Shown here piece by piece: positions 25,856 to 34,537 of a stretch of 64,000 nucleotides of DNA. Position numbers and translations under genes: made by a program. The stretch lies in NCBI GenBank assembly GCA_900544715.1, contig UQWL01000012.1:1-64000 (forward strand), in the 5' to 3' direction. Position 1 is the first letter of the stretch; each line of letters begins with the position of its first letter. Origin of the DNA: an uncultured Oscillospiraceae bacterium. Lineage in GTDB: Bacteria; Bacillota; Clostridia; Oscillospirales; Acutalibacteraceae. Below the pieces are notes generated by a model. It was not told where the DNA came from. It saw only the letters and a program-made list of their open reading frames with translations, and ran no database searches.

Positions 25856-26698
25856 GTGGCGCCGACGATACCGATGTACGTTCTCTATTTTTTCTTTTAC
25901 AGCGCGGCCGGATGGCTGATGGAATCCATTTACTGCTCTCTTGCCAAACGCAAGTGGATCAACCGCGGTTTTTTAACAGGCCCGATGTGCCCAATCTATG
26001 GCACGGGCGCGGTAGCATTTCTCATTTGTCTCTCCCCGATCAAAGAAAGCTACGCCATTTCTCCGGTGCTCAAGCCAGTTTTGCTGTTTATCGTTGGAAT
26101 TATTGTGGCGGATATCGTGGAATTTATCACGAGCGTGCTGATGGAAAAGCTGTTTCATGCGCGCTGGTGGGATTATTCCGATCGAAAATTTAATATCCAA
26201 GGGCGCATCTGCCTGCGCAACTCTCTTTACTGGGGGATTGCGACGCTTGTATTCCTCTATATCGTCCACCCGCCAGTGGAGGAAATCATTTCTATGATTC
26301 CGGCCAATATCGTCTATATCATTCTCGGCCTGATTTTCTCCGTTTTCCTGGCAGATTTGATCAACGCGGTGCGCACGGCGCTGGATATCCGCAAGCTAAT
26401 GGATAAAATGCGCTCCATGAAGGATACCATTGAGCAAAAAATGGCCGAATTTCAGCAATCAGTCAGCAAACGCACCGAGCAATCCTCTTGGGCAGGCGAT
26501 TTTTCCGCCCGCTTAACGGAGACGAAGGAACAGCTTGAAAACTACCGGAAGCTCAAGCGGCCGGGCCATCATAAAACCGGGCGTATGTTCCGCGGCTCTC
26601 AGCTCAATCAGGCGACAGACCGTTCCATGCAGGCCATTGAGGAAGCGCTGGCGGAATTAAAACGCAAACTCACCAACAACGACGATGAAATGTATTGA
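25856..26698 (+). CDS. CmpB-like putative ABC transporter type IV membrane protein
   Basis: 280 aa. Residues about 5-165 hold five membrane segments with the family patterns FYSAAGWLMESIYCS, GFLTGPMCPIYGTGA and FHARWWDYSDRKFNIQGR (PF06541). The C-terminal 110 residues are a charged coiled-coil cytoplasmic tail. Its role is unknown despite the family name; no ATPase partner is adjacent. I chose GTG 25856, eight bases after AAAGGATGG, over an ATG overlapping that site. Confidence 0.8.
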   Translation: MAPTIPMYVLYFFFYSAAGWLMESIYCSLAKRKWINRGFLTGPMCPIYGTGAVAFLICLSPIKESYAISPVLKPVLLFIVGIIVADIVEFITSVLMEKLFHARWWDYSDRKFNIQGRICLRNSLYWGIATLVFLYIVHPPVEEIISMIPANIVYIILGLIFSVFLADLINAVRTALDIRKLMDKMRSMKDTIEQKMAEFQQSVSKRTEQSSWAGDFSARLTETKEQLENYRKLKRPGHHKTGRMFRGSQLNQATDRSMQAIEEALAELKRKLTNNDDEMY

Positions 26699-26719
26699 CG
26701 CCGACAGGAGGAACCCTGG

Positions 26720-27319
26720 ATGACAACCAGAGAACGGATGCAGAGCGGCAAGCTCTATTTTTGCACAGACGAAGAAATTGCCAGAGAGCAACTGGAATGC
26801 CTAGAAATTTTGTATGATTACAACCATACGCGCCCATCCGAATCACAAAAAAGGGAGCAGATTTTAAAAAAGCTGTTGGCTGAAATGGGTGAAAACTGCT
26901 ATATTGAACCACCGCTTCATGCGAATTGGGGTAAATATACGCATTTCGGCAGTAATGTATACGCGAATTTCAATCTGACCCTGGTGGATGACACGGATAT
27001 CTTCGTTGGGGATAACGTGATGTTTGGGCCAAATGTCGTCATCGCCACAGCGGGGCATCCTGTAGACCCACCGCTGCGGGAAAAAGTCGCCCAGTTCAAC
27101 ATCCCCGTCCGAATTGGCAGGAATGTTTGGATCGGGGCGGGCGCGATCGTGTTGCCAGGGGTAACGATTGGGGACAATGCGGTCGTCGGTGCAGGGAGCG
27201 TCGTTACAAAGGATATCCCGCCCAATGTGGTTGCGGTGGGAAACCCGTGTCGGGTGCTGCGTGAAATCAACGATCGAGATAAAGAATATTATTATAAAGA
27301 TTTAAAAATAGATTTATAA
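26720..27319 (+). CDS. Sugar O-acetyltransferase (Maa/LacA family)
   Basis: 199 aa. An N-terminal helical Mac domain (MQSGKLYFCTDEEI) is followed by left-handed beta-helix hexapeptide repeats. The catalytic His is in IATAGHPVDP and the acetyl-CoA loop in IGRNVWIGAGAIVLPG. It acetylates maltose, glucose or galactosides with acetyl-CoA. AGGAGG precedes the start; it follows the CmpB-like gene after 21 bases. Confidence 0.9.
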   Translation: MTTRERMQSGKLYFCTDEEIAREQLECLEILYDYNHTRPSESQKREQILKKLLAEMGENCYIEPPLHANWGKYTHFGSNVYANFNLTLVDDTDIFVGDNVMFGPNVVIATAGHPVDPPLREKVAQFNIPVRIGRNVWIGAGAIVLPGVTIGDNAVVGAGSVVTKDIPPNVVAVGNPCRVLREINDRDKEYYYKDLKIDL

Positions 27320-27331
27320 TATCATTGCGGC

Positions 27332-27366
27332 AAAAACGGCGGCAGGTGAAAGTCTGCCGTCGTTTT
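27332..27366 (+). terminator. Terminator after the acetyltransferase
   Basis: AAAACGGCGGCAG, eight-base loop, CTGCCGTCGTTTT, 13 bases after the stop. Confidence 0.8.
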
Positions 27367-27510
27367 CTATATCCTTCTTCCATTTTTGATTGTATTTCGC
27401 TACAAAAAGCAATAGAAAATATAAAATAAAGGTTCCTAATACGTATACGACCAGGAACCATGAGCAAGGCCCGATTCTTGTTATTCATTACATTTTAGGA
27501 GGTTTGTGTT

Positions 27511-27654
27511 ATGGCGCGTTTTACATTGCCCCGGGATCTATACCACTTTAACGCCAAAAACACGATTACCGACGCATGCATGGGTCCTCCCCCTGCCTCC
27601 CCACACAGGAAGAGATTGAAGGCCTGCTATTATGACACAGAAATTGATTTTTAA
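27511..27654 (+). pseudogene. Deletion remnant of an iron-containing alcohol dehydrogenase
   Basis: A 47-codon frame with an excellent AGGAGG site. It begins MARFTLPRDLYH, the N-terminus I know from clostridial Fe-dependent alcohol (butanol) dehydrogenases. It then jumps to a segment resembling their C-terminus (NTITDACMG ... ACYYDTEIDF). The middle (some 340 codons) is gone. Within the C-terminal part a shifted frame reads PTQEEIEGLLL, so small indels followed. The AT-rich stretch 27367-27510 keeps the former promoter and leader. Confidence 0.7.
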
Positions 27655-27671
27655 ATAGGCCTCATTTGCCG

Positions 27672-27717
27672 AAACGGCCGGATCAGGATGCTGTTTATCC
27701 TGATCCGGCCGTTTTTA
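27672..27717. terminator. Strong bidirectional terminator
   Basis: AAACGGCCGGATCAGGAT, seven-base loop and exact complement, with A and T runs on either side. It serves the ADH remnant and sigE, whose stop codon lies at its right edge. Confidence 0.85.
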
Positions 27718-28512
27718 AATCGCTTTTTCCAGCTCCCTTTTCAACCGCTCGATGATCCGCTTTTCCAAGCGGGAAATATAGCTTTGGGAGATCCCCAAAA
27801 GATCGGCAACCTCTTTCTGCGTATGCTCCTTCTCGCCGCCGATTCCAAAGCGCATGCACATAATCAGCTTTTCCCGTTCCTCCAGACGGTCGACTGTTTC
27901 CAGCAGGAGATTCCGTTCATCCTCCACCTCAATGCCGATATTCACCGTATCCGGTTCGCTGCCGAGCACATCAGAGAGCAGAAGCTCATTCCCATCCCAA
28001 TCAATATTGAGCGGCTCGTCAATCGAAACCTCCGACCGTTGGGAATTGGTTTTGCGCAGATGCATTAATATCTCATTTTCAATGCAGCGCGAAGCGTAGG
28101 TTGCCAGCTTGATATTCCGTGTAGGGCAAAAGGTATTGACCGCTTTAATGAGCCCAATCGTCCCAATGGAAATCAGATCTTCAATCCCCGCGCCCGAATT
28201 TTCAAATTTGCGCGCAATATAAACCACCAGGCGCAGATTGTGCACGATCAGATCCTCCCGGACACTTTCATCTCCCTGTGCGAGCCGCTGCATCAGCTTT
28301 GCTTCCTCTTCCTTGCTCAACGGGGCCGGAAGAGCTTGGGAGCCGTTGATATAAAAAACGGAGGACGGCCTGAATATGGCCAAAAGGCGGCGAATGCCAG
28401 GCCTGTATTCTGGGAACCCTTGTTTTGTGGCGCGCTGTGCCTCATAGCAAAAAATGAAACGCCACACCCGGGCCGATAGTTTATGTAGTGTGTTTCTGAT
28501 AAGAGATTCCAT
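27715..28512 (-). CDS. sigE: RNA polymerase sporulation sigma factor sigma-E (pro-form)
   Basis: 265 aa. The mature part starts near FYINGSQALP and closely follows sigma-E: NLRLVVYIARKFENSG, EDLISIGTIGLIKAVNTF, LATYASRCIENEILM, IDEPLNIDWDGNELLLSDVLG, and region 4 QKEVADLLGISQSYISRLEKR. The pro-sequence is about 52 residues, roughly twice that of B. subtilis. Start 28512 follows AAGGGGGCA; no later start has a site. It overlaps spoIIGA by 32 bases. After cleavage it directs mother-cell genes such as spoIIIA. Confidence 0.94.
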   Translation of the reverse strand: MESLIRNTLHKLSARVWRFIFCYEAQRATKQGFPEYRPGIRRLLAIFRPSSVFYINGSQALPAPLSKEEEAKLMQRLAQGDESVREDLIVHNLRLVVYIARKFENSGAGIEDLISIGTIGLIKAVNTFCPTRNIKLATYASRCIENEILMHLRKTNSQRSEVSIDEPLNIDWDGNELLLSDVLGSEPDTVNIGIEVEDERNLLLETVDRLEEREKLIMCMRFGIGGEKEHTQKEVADLLGISQSYISRLEKRIIERLKRELEKAI

Positions 28513-29395
28513 CTGGTATGCCCCCTTGCACCAGGCGCTCATTGATCAGCGCCCCATATTCCCCTGCCGCCAGCCGGTCGTTGACAACGGCTATCAGCAC
28601 ATCCTTCTTCTCAAGCTGCATATTCCCGTCAGAGATAATTACTCTCTCCGGACGAAATGCGGGCAAAAGGCCTGTTCCCCCCACGGTGTGGTACGGAATC
28701 AGCCGAAAGCCGAGCGAATAGGCCTCCGGTGGCGCATGCAGTGCCGAGGGCTTTTCACGGAAAAGCGCCCTGAGTTCAGACGGCAGCAACGTTTTCGCCC
28801 GCGCATATTCCAATAGAATCACCGGCGTATCACTGAAATAATCGGATAAACTGTTGCCTGTATCAAGCAGTGCCTGCGTGCATAAACGATTGCCATTGAG
28901 CTCAACTTGCAATGTGTAAACCCGGTTTTCAGGCGCATGGCGCCGAAAGAGCCTGGAAAACAATACCGTCAGCCCATAGCAGACGATTGCCGTCACAATC
29001 AGAACCGTTACGCTGATATCAAAATACACCGCTCCATTTTGGTAAACCATCCCTTTGGGGCGGAATAGCAGCCAAATTCCCATCATCAGCCCGGCAAAAA
29101 TAAAATTGGCGGCAAGGAAGCAGGCCGTTAGCTTGCCAAAATGACGCAGCCCGTGCACCGGATAGGCTGCCAGAACAATGGTCACGCAAAATATTACTTT
29201 GATCAAAATCGAAAGGAAATTTGGAAGCTCCGGCGCAAAAATAATAAGAGAATAAACGGCTCCAAGGGCGGCCCCAAGCAACAGCCGCCATCGCTTTGCC
29301 CTCTCCCTAAGAAAGCACGCACCAGACAGCAGGAGGAGATAATTTACAAAAAGGTTGAGTGTGAACAGCACATCGACATAGACAACTTGAGACAA
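28481..29395 (-). CDS. spoIIGA: Sigma-E processing aspartyl protease SpoIIGA
   Basis: 304 aa. Five membrane segments (residues about 5-160) are followed by a cytoplasmic aspartyl-protease-like domain with ALLDTGNSLSDY carrying the catalytic Asp. It removes the pro-sequence of sigma-E at the septum on a signal from the forespore. TTG at 29395, seven bases after TTTGGAGG, is a better start than ATG 29431. Gene order spoIIGA-sigE is the classic one. Confidence 0.94.
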   Translation of the reverse strand: MSQVVYVDVLFTLNLFVNYLLLLSGACFLRERAKRWRLLLGAALGAVYSLIIFAPELPNFLSILIKVIFCVTIVLAAYPVHGLRHFGKLTACFLAANFIFAGLMMGIWLLFRPKGMVYQNGAVYFDISVTVLIVTAIVCYGLTVLFSRLFRRHAPENRVYTLQVELNGNRLCTQALLDTGNSLSDYFSDTPVILLEYARAKTLLPSELRALFREKPSALHAPPEAYSLGFRLIPYHTVGGTGLLPAFRPERVIISDGNMQLEKKDVLIAVVNDRLAAGEYGALINERLVQGGIPDGISYQKHTT

Positions 29396-29429
29396 TCTAC
29401 CGCCTCCAAATGTCTGTTTGATCCTCTTC

Positions 29430-29462
29430 ATTATAGCTTTTCCGGTATCGCTTTTCTGTCGG
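29430..29462 (-). promoter_or_regulatory. spoIIGA promoter region with 0A-box-like element
   Basis: On the minus strand a perfect TATAAT (29430-29435) lacks a -35 at 17 bases. CCGACA lies 21 bases upstream (29457-29462), inside TGTCGGT on the other strand, which matches five of seven bases of the Spo0A box. The known spoIIG promoter also has abnormal spacing and needs Spo0A. Confidence 0.4.
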
Positions 29463-29693
29463 TTTTGGTCAGGCTATTTGCTCTTTTCCAGCCGGTTAGA
29501 AGGTTCTTTAAAGCCATTTGCGGAACAAAATAGCCGCAGGCTCATCCCTGAAGCCTTTTGCAACGCAGGATCCGGCGTGCCTTTCCGCTCATTCGATTTT
29601 TTATTTATGATCCTGAATTTTCCATTTGACACCCGCATATTTTTTTTATTCCAGTCCATACTATCGTTGAAACCATTGAAGGAGTTGAAAAAA

Positions 29694-29912
29694 ATGCTGG
29701 ATCGAATTTCTCTGATCCTTGTTGTGATCGGCGCCATCAACTGGGGCAGCATTGGGCTGTTCAAGTTTGATATCGTCGCATGGATCTGCGGTGGCCAGGG
29801 TGCTATTCTGAGCCGAATCATTTATACAGTAGTCGCTCTCGCGGGCATCTGGTGCCTGTCGCTCCTCTTTCGTGAAAACGAAGTTCTGGAAGTCCATAAC
29901 GGGGAGCAATAA
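29694..29912 (+). CDS. DUF378 small membrane protein
   Basis: 72 aa with two membrane segments. LVVIGAINWGSIGLFKFDIVA is the DUF378 signature; the second half keeps the RIIYTVVALAGIW motif. Function unknown. GAAGGAG nine bases before ATG 29694 sets the start. It is transcribed away from spoIIGA and ends at a hairpin. The stretch 29463-29693 upstream shows no other gene. Confidence 0.88.
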   Translation: MLDRISLILVVIGAINWGSIGLFKFDIVAWICGGQGAILSRIIYTVVALAGIWCLSLLFRENEVLEVHNGEQ

Positions 29913-29940
29913 AAATAGCCTTCTGTTCCTTAGAAGGAGA

Positions 29941-29994
29941 AAAAGCCCTGTATCCTGGCCGAATTTTGCATCCGGCCATCGATACAGGGCTTTT
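29941..29994. terminator. Compound hairpin terminator after DUF378
   Basis: Outer stem AAAAGCCCTGTATC with exact complement encloses an inner GGCCG/CGGCC stem. A/T runs flank both sides. Confidence 0.75.
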
Positions 29995-30047
29995 CATGCG
30001 CTCCGGGAGAAACGTGCCCCTATCCAAGACAATTTGGCTGCTGTGCA

Positions 30048-30077
30048 TTGCTTTCCAGCGTTATCGTGTGCTATGAT
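30048..30077 (+). promoter_or_regulatory. Promoter of the 30110 gene
   Basis: TTGCTT (30048-30053), 18 bases, TATGAT (30072-30077) with a TG extension before the -10. It is 33 bases upstream of the start codon. Confidence 0.6.
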
Positions 30078-30109
30078 AAGGCAACCGCACATCTTGGAGG
30101 GGGACCGTG

Positions 30110-30850
30110 ATGGACCGCAATCGATTTCAGCAGGCGTGCATGCAGGCACGGGTAAGCCTACGCGGGCAAAACGGCATCGGGACGCTTGGGGAAAAAACGC
30201 TGCATGCAGCCCTAAAAGCCTACTATGAGCCGGATGCGGAAAGCCATGAAATTAAAATCGGGCGCTATATTGCCGATATCGTCGGGGAAAATGGAATTAT
30301 TGAAATCCAAACGCGTTCCTTTGATAAGCTGCGCAAAAAACTGGAGGCTTTTTTATCCGTTGCGCACGTTTCTGTGGTTTACCCCGTGGCAGCTGTGAAA
30401 AAACTTTTATGGATTGATCCGCAAACGGGCGAGATTTCAAAGCCGCGTAAAAGCCCACGAAAAGGCGTGGCGCAGGATGTGTTTCGGGAGCTTTATAAAA
30501 TCAGGCCCCTCCTTTCACACCCCAATCTGAGCATTCGAATCGCACTGTTGGAAATCGAAGAGTACCGCTGCCGTGATGGATGGAGCGCAGACGGCAAAAA
30601 AGGCGCGACACGGTGCGACCGCATTCCATCCGTATTCATTAAAGAAATCGTATTGAATACCCCCTCGGATTATCGGCAGCTTCTTCCAGAAATATTGCCA
30701 TCCCCTTTTACGGCGAAGGACTATCAAAAAGCGGCAGGTATCCGCCTTTCGGATGCTCAAACGGCGCTGTTGCTGCTCTATGAGCTCGGCGTGGTTGCCC
30801 GAATCGGAAAATGCGGCCGTGCCTATCAGTACATAGCCACTTCTCTCTAA
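30110..30850 (+). CDS. Uncharacterised nuclease-like protein with C-terminal winged helix
   Basis: 246 aa, not recognised by name. Residues about 20-80 read GIGTLGEKTLHAAL, SHEIKIGRYIADIV, GIIEIQTRSF: a Glu helix, then Asp and an E-x-Q strand, the layout of PD-(D/E)xK nucleases with Gln in place of Lys. A basic middle (KPRKSPRKG) precedes a C-terminal region (KDYQKAAGIRLSDAQTALLLLYELGVV) that looks like a winged helix. Start 30110 follows GGAGGGGGA. It stands alone with its own promoter and terminator. DNA or RNA cleavage is inference. Confidence 0.6.
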   Translation: MDRNRFQQACMQARVSLRGQNGIGTLGEKTLHAALKAYYEPDAESHEIKIGRYIADIVGENGIIEIQTRSFDKLRKKLEAFLSVAHVSVVYPVAAVKKLLWIDPQTGEISKPRKSPRKGVAQDVFRELYKIRPLLSHPNLSIRIALLEIEEYRCRDGWSADGKKGATRCDRIPSVFIKEIVLNTPSDYRQLLPEILPSPFTAKDYQKAAGIRLSDAQTALLLLYELGVVARIGKCGRAYQYIATSL

Positions 30851-30870
30851 ATCTGTTTTTTAAATTTAAA

Positions 30871-30915
30871 AAGGGCCTGTTGTGAAATACAAACCATTTC
30901 ACAACAGGCCTCTTT
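30871..30915. terminator. Bidirectional terminator
   Basis: AAGGGCCTGTTGTGAAAT with near-exact complement and short loop, between the nuclease-like gene and the convergent ABC exporter pair. Confidence 0.8.
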
Positions 30916-30933
30916 CCCATAATCATCAAAAAT

Positions 30934-32676
30934 TCAGCCTTCCGCGCGGGCAAATTGGCTGTTATAAAGCTGTGCATAATAGCCCTCTTTCCTCAGCAGG
31001 CTTTCATGCGTCCCCTGTTCGATAATCTTTCCATCACGCATGACAAGGATGCAATCCGCCTCCCGGATGGTGGAGAGCCGGTGTGCCACAATAAAGCAGG
31101 TGCGCCCCTCCATCATCTTCGTAAACGCACGCTGCACGTAGATTTCCGTGCGCGTATCGATGCTGCTCGTCGCTTCATCCAAAATCAGCATCGGCGGATC
31201 GGTGAGCATTACGCGCGCAATGCTTAAAAGCTGGCGCTGCCCCTGGGAGAGGTTACCGCCATCCTCCGCGAGCACGGTATCATAGCCTTGCGGAAGGCGT
31301 TTGATAAAGCTATGCGCATGAGCGGCCTTTGCCGCCGCCACCACTTGCTCCTGGGTAGCGTCCGGCCGACCATAGGCAATATTTTCCCGCACGGTACCGG
31401 CAAAAAGCCAGGTATCCTGCAACACCATGCCAAACTGGCCGCGCAGGCTCGCCCGGGTAATCTGGCGGATATCCACATCATCCACGCGGATTTCACCCGC
31501 ATCCACATCGTAAAAGCGCATCAACAGATTAATGATCGTTGTTTTTCCGCAGCCGGTCGGGCCGACGATGGCAATGCGCTGCCCGGGATTGGCATAGAGA
31601 TTGAGTGCTTCAATAAAGCGCTTGCCCGGATGATAGGAAAACGAAACGTCGTGGAGATTGACCTGCCCCCTGCTCTCCGCCATGACAACCGCATCCGCCG
31701 CATCGGGTGTTTCATCCGGAGAATCAAGCACTTCAAAAACGCGGCCCGCGCAGGCAATTGCGGTTTGCAGCTCTGTGACCACGCCGGAAATCTCATTGAA
31801 CGGCTTTGTATACTGGTTGGCATACTGCAAAAAGGCGGAGAGCTGGCCCACCGTGAGCCCGCCGCGCAGCGCGGCGATTGCGCCGCATACGCCGACCGCC
31901 GCATACACCATCGCATTGACAAACCGGGTGCAGGGATTCGTGAGCGATGAATAAAACTGGGCTTTCACGCCGCAATCATAAAGGCGTGCATTGATCTCCT
32001 CAAACGTTTCCTGCGCGCGCTGCTCATAACCGAAGGCCTTGACGATCCGCTGCCCGCCGACGAGCTCTTCCGCATATCCGCTGAGTTCCCCCCTTGTTTG
32101 AGACTGTTCCCGGAATTTCTGATAGGAACGCTTTGCAATAAAAGCGGAAACAAAAAGCGACAGCGGCGTGAGCACCACCACAACCAGCGCAATCCACGGG
32201 CTGACGGAGAGCATGAAGCCCAGTGTACCGAGAATCGTCACCACCCCGGTAAACAGCTGGGTAAAGCCCTGTAAAAGGCCGTCGGACACCTGATCGATAT
32301 CGTTGACCACGCGGCTGATCAAATCGCCATGCGCATTGGAATCGATATATTTCAGCGGCACTCGCTCCAGCTTATCGAATACGGAAACGCGCAGATCACG
32401 CACCGTGCGGTAGGCGAGGATATTCGTGCACTGCGCAAGCAGCCATTGAAATAGGGCGCCGACCGCCACTGTGCCCGCCAACAGCGCGATATCAGACAGG
32501 ATCTCTTTGAAATTGACATTACCCGGCCCGATGATCTGATCGATCCCCCGCCCGATCAGGATGGGGGCATACAGCGTCATTCCAACACTGAGCACTGCGC
32601 TGATGAGCGCCAGAACGAGATAGCCTGTATAGGGCCTGGAAAAGCCCAGCACACGCTTTAAAATCTGTTTTCTCAT
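30934..32676 (-). CDS. Heterodimeric ABC exporter, canonical subunit
   Basis: 580 aa. Six membrane helices (residues 1-320), then an ATPase domain with Walker A GPTGCGKTTIIN, signature NLSQGQRQLLS, Walker B ILDEATSSIDT with the catalytic Glu, and switch His in IVAHRLST. It pairs with the upstream subunit (ATGA overlap) as in LmrCD/TM287-288. Such exporters extrude drugs or lipids and peptides; substrate unknown. Confidence 0.92.
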   Translation of the reverse strand: MRKQILKRVLGFSRPYTGYLVLALISAVLSVGMTLYAPILIGRGIDQIIGPGNVNFKEILSDIALLAGTVAVGALFQWLLAQCTNILAYRTVRDLRVSVFDKLERVPLKYIDSNAHGDLISRVVNDIDQVSDGLLQGFTQLFTGVVTILGTLGFMLSVSPWIALVVVVLTPLSLFVSAFIAKRSYQKFREQSQTRGELSGYAEELVGGQRIVKAFGYEQRAQETFEEINARLYDCGVKAQFYSSLTNPCTRFVNAMVYAAVGVCGAIAALRGGLTVGQLSAFLQYANQYTKPFNEISGVVTELQTAIACAGRVFEVLDSPDETPDAADAVVMAESRGQVNLHDVSFSYHPGKRFIEALNLYANPGQRIAIVGPTGCGKTTIINLLMRFYDVDAGEIRVDDVDIRQITRASLRGQFGMVLQDTWLFAGTVRENIAYGRPDATQEQVVAAAKAAHAHSFIKRLPQGYDTVLAEDGGNLSQGQRQLLSIARVMLTDPPMLILDEATSSIDTRTEIYVQRAFTKMMEGRTCFIVAHRLSTIREADCILVMRDGKIIEQGTHESLLRKEGYYAQLYNSQFARAEG

Positions 32677-34412
32677 CCTGCCGCCTCCTCTGCATTCATC
32701 TGGGAGAGGCAAATCTCCCGATAAACCGCACAGGTTTCAAACAGCTCGCTATGCGGCCCAACGCCGACGATCCGGCCATCGTCAAGCACAACGATGCGGT
32801 CGGCCGCGCGGATAGTACCCGCCCGCTGGGACACCATAAAAACGGTCATATCCTGCGTTTGCTGCCGGAGAGCCTTACGCAGCGCCGCATCTGTGGCGAA
32901 ATCCAGCGCGCTGGCACTGTCATCCAAAATCAAAATCTGCGGCGCGCCGATCAGCGCGCGGGCAATTGTCAACCGCTGGCGCTGCCCGCCGGACAAATTG
33001 CGCCCGCCCTGCTGGATCATAGTATCGAGCCCCTCCGGGAGCTTGCTTACAAATTCGGCGGCCTGTGCGACTTCGAGCGCACGGCTAATTTCTTCATCCG
33101 AGGCATCCCGTTTCCTCCACTGCATATTTTCACGCAGCGTTCCGGCAAACAGCACCGCCTGCTGCGGCACCACGCCGATCTGACCGCGCAGTTGGGATAA
33201 GGGATAGTCCGCTACCTTGACGCCATCCACCAGCACCTGCCCGGCCGTTGCATCATAAAAGCGGGGAATCAGGTTGACCAGCGTGGATTTACCGGAGCCG
33301 GTGCCGCCGATAACGCCAATTGTCTCCCCGCGGCGGACATACAGTTCAATCCCCTCCAATGCATTTTCCTGCGCGTTGCCATAGGAAAAGGATACGTTTT
33401 GGAACGATACCTTCGGTGTATCCTCTTTTGCCTGTGTGGACACAGACGCACGGCCTGGATCCGTTACTGTGGGCGTGAGCTCCAGCACCTCGCTGACGCG
33501 CGTGCCACAGGCGGAGGCCTTTGTAAAAATTACGACGAGATTGGCAATGACGATCAGCGCCAGCATGATCTGCGTCATATAGCTGACTAAAGCTGTAATC
33601 TCGCCCTGGGTCAGACGGCCGCTATCCACTTGCAGCCCGCCGAACCAGATAATTGCGATAATAGCCAGGTTGACGATCACATAGGTGGCTGGATTGAGCA
33701 ACGCAGAAATTTTACCCACGCGCACGGCGGTGCGTTCAATTTCACCCGCCGCTTCATGAAAACGCTTCTGCTCCGTTTTCTGCCTTGAAAACGCCCGGAT
33801 CACACGGGCACCGGAGAGATTTTCCCGGGTAATCAGGCTCACCCGATCCAAAAGCTTCTGGGTAATACGATAGAAAGGAATGGAGCGACTCATAATCAAA
33901 TAGATGGTTCCCGCAATCAACGGAGCAGCAGCAAGAAAAATCAGCGAAAGCCGCCAATCAATCATCATGGCCATAATGGTGGAGCCGATCACTAAAAACG
34001 GTGCGCGGACGACCAACCGAATCAGCATGGCAACAGCAAGCTGTATCTGATTTACATCATTGATCAGCCTGGTAATCAGGGAGGGCGTGCCGATTTGATC
34101 AATCTCGGCATAGGAAAGCCGGTTGATATGGCGGAACAGATCATTCCGCAGCACCGTGCCCACACCCTGCGATGCTTTGGCGGCCAGATATTGGCAAATC
34201 AGCGCACAGAGCAAGCCCGTCACACCCAGGAGAACAAGCACGCCGCCCATTTGCAGAATGTACGATTGATTCTTCCCACGAATCCCCACATCAATGATAC
34301 GCGCCATTACCAAGGGTACAATCAGCTCAAAAATCGCCTCTGTCAGCTTGAACAAAGGGCCTAGAATGACTTCCTTTCGGAAGCCCTTCAGATAACGCGC
34401 CAACTTGAACAT
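32673..34412 (-). CDS. Heterodimeric ABC exporter, degenerate-site subunit
   Basis: 579 aa, six membrane helices plus ATPase. Walker A is GGTGSGKSTLVN and the signature NLSGGQRQRLT, but Walker B reads ILDDSASALD and the switch His is Gln (MVSQRAG). Asp for Glu and Gln for His are the known marks of the noncatalytic site in heterodimeric exporters. ATG 34412 has GGGGAGAG eight bases upstream. Its promoter and leader are repeat family 1 copy D; the frame extending into the repeat is not coding. Confidence 0.92.
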   Translation of the reverse strand: MFKLARYLKGFRKEVILGPLFKLTEAIFELIVPLVMARIIDVGIRGKNQSYILQMGGVLVLLGVTGLLCALICQYLAAKASQGVGTVLRNDLFRHINRLSYAEIDQIGTPSLITRLINDVNQIQLAVAMLIRLVVRAPFLVIGSTIMAMMIDWRLSLIFLAAAPLIAGTIYLIMSRSIPFYRITQKLLDRVSLITRENLSGARVIRAFSRQKTEQKRFHEAAGEIERTAVRVGKISALLNPATYVIVNLAIIAIIWFGGLQVDSGRLTQGEITALVSYMTQIMLALIVIANLVVIFTKASACGTRVSEVLELTPTVTDPGRASVSTQAKEDTPKVSFQNVSFSYGNAQENALEGIELYVRRGETIGVIGGTGSGKSTLVNLIPRFYDATAGQVLVDGVKVADYPLSQLRGQIGVVPQQAVLFAGTLRENMQWRKRDASDEEISRALEVAQAAEFVSKLPEGLDTMIQQGGRNLSGGQRQRLTIARALIGAPQILILDDSASALDFATDAALRKALRQQTQDMTVFMVSQRAGTIRAADRIVVLDDGRIVGVGPHSELFETCAVYREICLSQMNAEEAAG

Positions 34413-34452
34413 TCTTTTTTCACTCTCCCCAACCAAACGATGATCGATAAAC

Positions 34453-34537
34453 AATGCCGCCGCGCGGCGGGAGGCGTTTCGCGCCGACAGACATTTTTCC
34501 AATGCTCCAAACAGAATGTTTGGAGCTATTATACCAC
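34453..34537 (-). repeat. Promoter/hairpin repeat family 1, copy D (ABC exporter leader)
   Basis: On the minus strand TGGTATAAT (hexamer 34528-34533) abuts a 10-bp hairpin (arms 34504-34513 and 34517-34526). The invariant block, GGCGCGAAACGCC and a CCGCCG/CGGCGG hairpin follow. The arm reads GCTCCAAACA where copy A has GCTTCAAAC, with the opposite arm changed to match. The repeat supplies the promoter and 5' leader of the exporter genes. The rest, 34538-34767, is very AT-rich with no gene. Confidence 0.7.

Noticed and set aside
26699..26716. GCCGACAGG match as a sixth family-1 repeat copy
   Set aside because: Only nine bases match and neither the hairpin nor the -10 is present.
34413..34502. 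N-terminal extension of the ABC exporter subunit
   Set aside because: Also translates the family-1 repeat (a similar E-K-C-L-S-A-R-N string appears before dnaE); ATG 34412 has the ribosome site.
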